DNA from: an uncultured Aquincola sp.
GTDB lineage: Bacteria; Pseudomonadota; Gammaproteobacteria; Burkholderiales; Burkholderiaceae
NCBI GenBank assembly: GCA_937883885.1
Contig: CAKZXL010000170.1
Span: 1 to 7,150 of the forward strand
DNA: 7,150 nucleotides
Reading direction: 5' to 3'
In this document: positions 5,594-7,150 of the stretch, piece by piece
Position numbering within the stretch: position 1 is the stretch's first letter
How the letters are laid out: each line of letters starts with the position of its first letter
Notes under the pieces: model-generated
Database searches by the model: none
The model's input: the letters and a program-made list of their open reading frames with translations, nothing else
Told to the model about the DNA's origin: nothing
Position numbers and translations under genes: made by a program

Positions 5594-6736
5594 ACTGCCG
5601 CCCTGCACCTGGCCGAAGCGCTGATCGCCCGCAACTCCACCACGCCCGAAGACGCGGGCTGCCAGGCGCTGATCGCCAGCCGGCTGCAGGCCATCGGCTT
5701 TGCCTGCGAAACCATCGACAGCGGGCCGGCGAACTTCCGCGTCACCAACCTGTGGGCCAAGCGCAGCGGCGCCCGCCCCGGGCCCACGCTGGTGCTGGCC
5801 GGCCACACCGACGTGGTGCCCACCGGCCCGCTGGACCAGTGGCACAGCGACCCCTTCACGCCCACCCACCGTGACGGCAAGCTCTATGGCCGCGGCGCGG
5901 CCGACATGAAAAGCAGCATCGCCGCGATGGTGGTGGCGGCCGAAGAATTCGTGGCCGCGCAGCCCGCGCATGCCGGCGCCATCGCCTTCCTGCTGACCAG
6001 CGACGAAGAAGGCCCGGCACTCGACGGCACGGTGAAGGTGGTCGACCTGCTGGCCCAGCGCGGCGACAAGCTGGACATGTGCGTGGTGGGTGAGCCCACC
6101 AGCGTCAGCGCGCTGGGCGACATGGTCAAGAACGGCCGCCGCGGTTCGCTGTCGGGCAAGCTGCGCGTGATCGGCGTGCAAGGCCACATCGCCTACCCGC
6201 AGCTGGCGCGCAACCCCATCCACCAGGCCGCGCCGGCGCTGGCCGAACTGGCCGCGATGGTGTGGGACAGCGGCAATGCCTACTTCCCGCCCACCAGCTG
6301 GCAGGTGTCCAACATCCACGGCGGCACCGGGGCCAGCAACGTGATCCCGGGCGAGGTGGTGATCGACTTCAACTTCCGCTTCAGCACCGAATCGACGCCC
6401 GAGGCGCTCAAGGCCCGCGTGGCGGCGGTGCTGGACAGGCACGGGCTGGAATACAGCATCGACTGGACGCTGGGCGGCGAGCCTTTCCTCACGCCGGTGG
6501 GCACGCTCACCGAAGCGCTGGGCGCGGCCATCCACGACGAAACCGGCCTCACCACCGAGCTGTCCACCACCGGCGGCACGTCCGACGGCCGCTTCATCGC
6601 CAAGCACTGCCCGCAGGTGATGGAGTTCGGCCCCATCAACGCCAGCATCCACAAGATCGACGAGCACGTGATCGCCGCCGACGTGGAACGGCTGAAGAAC
6701 ATCTACCGCCGGCTGCTGGAAAAGGTGCTGGCATGA
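5591..6736 (+). CDS. dapE: Succinyl-diaminopimelate desuccinylase DapE
   Basis: M20-family di-zinc amidohydrolase of 381 aa, close to the usual 375-380. It cleaves N-succinyl-L,L-diaminopimelate to succinate and L,L-diaminopimelate, the last succinylase-branch step before DapF, in the cytoplasm. Zinc ligands and catalytic residues are all visible: H72 in AGHTDVVP, D105 in [10 protein letters not shown], the general base E139 with ligand E140 in TSDEEGP, E168 in VVGEPTS, and H354 in [10 protein letters not shown]. The dimerisation (lid) domain spans roughly 180-295 and includes [12 protein letters not shown] (198-209), whose H199 corresponds to the dimer-contributed active-site histidine of DapE. 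The end of the protein, from [12 protein letters not shown] (326-337) through [11 protein letters not shown] (345-355), is characteristic of DapE rather than ArgE. The ATG overlaps the preceding stop by one base; the frame is open upstream but those codons lie within the ATPase gene. Spacing of 5 between these residue numbers and those remembered for Haemophilus DapE is constant. Confidence 0.97.
   Translation: MTAALHLAEALIARNSTTPEDAGCQALIASRLQAIGFACETIDSGPANFRVTNLWAKRSGARPGPTLVLAGHTDVVPTGPLDQWHSDPFTPTHRDGKLYGRGAADMKSSIAAMVVAAEEFVAAQPAHAGAIAFLLTSDEEGPALDGTVKVVDLLAQRGDKLDMCVVGEPTSVSALGDMVKNGRRGSLSGKLRVIGVQGHIAYPQLARNPIHQAAPALAELAAMVWDSGNAYFPPTSWQVSNIHGGTGASNVIPGEVVIDFNFRFSTESTPEALKARVAAVLDRHGLEYSIDWTLGGEPFLTPVGTLTEALGAAIHDETGLTTELSTTGGTSDGRFIAKHCPQVMEFGPINASIHKIDEHVIAADVERLKNIYRRLLEKVLA
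6718..6725 (+). promoter_or_regulatory. Shine-Dalgarno of prmB inside the end of dapE
   Basis: GGAAAAGG lies seven bases before the prmB ATG, within the codons for the dapE C-terminus (Leu-Glu-Lys-Val). With the ATGA overlap it supports direct translation of prmB from the shared message. Confidence 0.55.
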
Positions 6737-7150
6737 GTGACGACATCTTGACGGTCGTCGCCGCCATCGAAGCCGCGGCGGCGCGGCTGGACGCGGCCGG
6801 CGTGAGCTACGGCCACGGCACCACCAACGCCTTCGACGAAGCCGCCTGGCTGGTGCTGTGGCGCCTGGGCCAGCCGCTGGATGCGCTGGACGAGGTGGCC
6901 GAGCGACCGCTGAGCGCCGACGAGCAGACCGCCATCGACGCCTTGATCGAGCAGCGCATCAGCACCCGCAGCCCCGCCGCCTACCTGACGCAGGAAGCCT
7001 GGCTGCAGGGCGTGAGCTTCCATGTCGACGAACGCGTGATCGTGCCGCGCTCCTTGATCGCCGAGCCGCTGGCCGACGGCACGCTGGACGCCTGGCTGGG
7101 CGAAAACACCCGCCAGGTGCTGGACCTGTGCACCGGCAACGGCAGCCTGG
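6733..7150 (+). CDS. prmB: Ribosomal protein L3 glutamine N5-methyltransferase PrmB, N-terminal part
   Basis: The first 139 codons of a gene that runs off the right edge. PrmB methylates a glutamine of ribosomal protein L3 with S-adenosylmethionine; it is related to PrmC/HemK, which acts on release factors. The helical N-terminal domain carries [20 protein letters not shown] (23-42), and the linker holds the PrmB-typical [20 protein letters not shown] (83-102) followed by [11 protein letters not shown] (103-113). PRS at this place favours PrmB, since PrmC usually has a PR[PE]ET-type sequence. The methyltransferase motif [11 protein letters not shown] (130-139) begins just before the window ends; the catalytic NPPY motif would lie beyond it. 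The ATG overlaps the dapE stop by four bases (ATGA) and has a purine-rich Shine-Dalgarno. The visible part is intact. Confidence 0.93.
   Translation, partial: MSDDILTVVAAIEAAAARLDAAGVSYGHGTTNAFDEAAWLVLWRLGQPLDALDEVAERPLSADEQTAIDALIEQRISTRSPAAYLTQEAWLQGVSFHVDERVIVPRSLIAEPLADGTLDAWLGENTRQVLDLCTGNGSL

Noticed and set aside
5057..6667. 536-codon open frame on the minus strand opposite the pilU-like gene and dapE
   Set aside because: It is His/Arg/Gly/Ala-rich with no recognisable domain and is fully antisense to two genes with complete catalytic motifs. Long antisense frames are expected in DNA this GC-rich.

Overview
This is a very GC-rich window, judged by eye at roughly two thirds GC or more, with strong G/C preference at third codon positions. 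The gene content and the order dapC-dapD-pilT/U-like-dapE-prmB point to a betaproteobacterium of the order Burkholderiales, of the Comamonadaceae / Rubrivivax-Leptothrix-Ideonella kind. That placement comes from remembered gene order and protein similarity, not from a search.

Left part (1-2168). The window opens inside the 3' end of a plus-strand SET-domain protein, of which only the NHSC-to-post-SET tail is visible. Two minus-strand genes converge on it. They form a tight two-gene operon: an alpha/beta hydrolase of the fluoroacetate/haloacetate dehalogenase family (300 aa), then, 4 bases later, a tartrate / D-malate dehydrogenase of the DmlA/TtuC type (356 aa). The dehydrogenase Shine-Dalgarno lies inside the end of the hydrolase gene. 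A GC-rich hairpin sits at the convergent junction and includes the SET stop codon.

Middle (2169-2300). A 132-base divergent intergenic region separates the minus-strand catabolic operon from the plus-strand lysine/cell-wall operon. It has a good -10 box (GATAAT) whose spacing suggests that the dapC message starts at or very near its ATG.

Right part (2301-7150). Five plus-strand genes are packed with gaps of 19 bases or less, or with overlaps: dapC (aminotransferase), dapD (tetrahydrodipicolinate succinylase), a PilT/PilU-family retraction ATPase, dapE (succinyl-diaminopimelate desuccinylase) and the first 139 codons of prmB (ribosomal protein L3 glutamine methyltransferase), which is cut by the window edge. 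DapD, DapC and DapE carry out consecutive steps of the succinylase branch making meso-diaminopimelate for lysine and peptidoglycan. The pilus motor ATPase between dapD and dapE is the functional outsider. dapE starts on the pilU-like stop (TGATG), and prmB overlaps dapE by ATGA.

I see no rRNA, tRNA, CRISPR array, insertion sequence, phage gene or attachment site, and no gene-free stretch above 300 bases. Most of the window is ordinary chromosomal core. The items most worth a second look are the dehalogenase/D-malate dehydrogenase pair, the pilus ATPase inside the dap operon with its Pro/Ala-rich tail, and the probable leaderless start of dapC.
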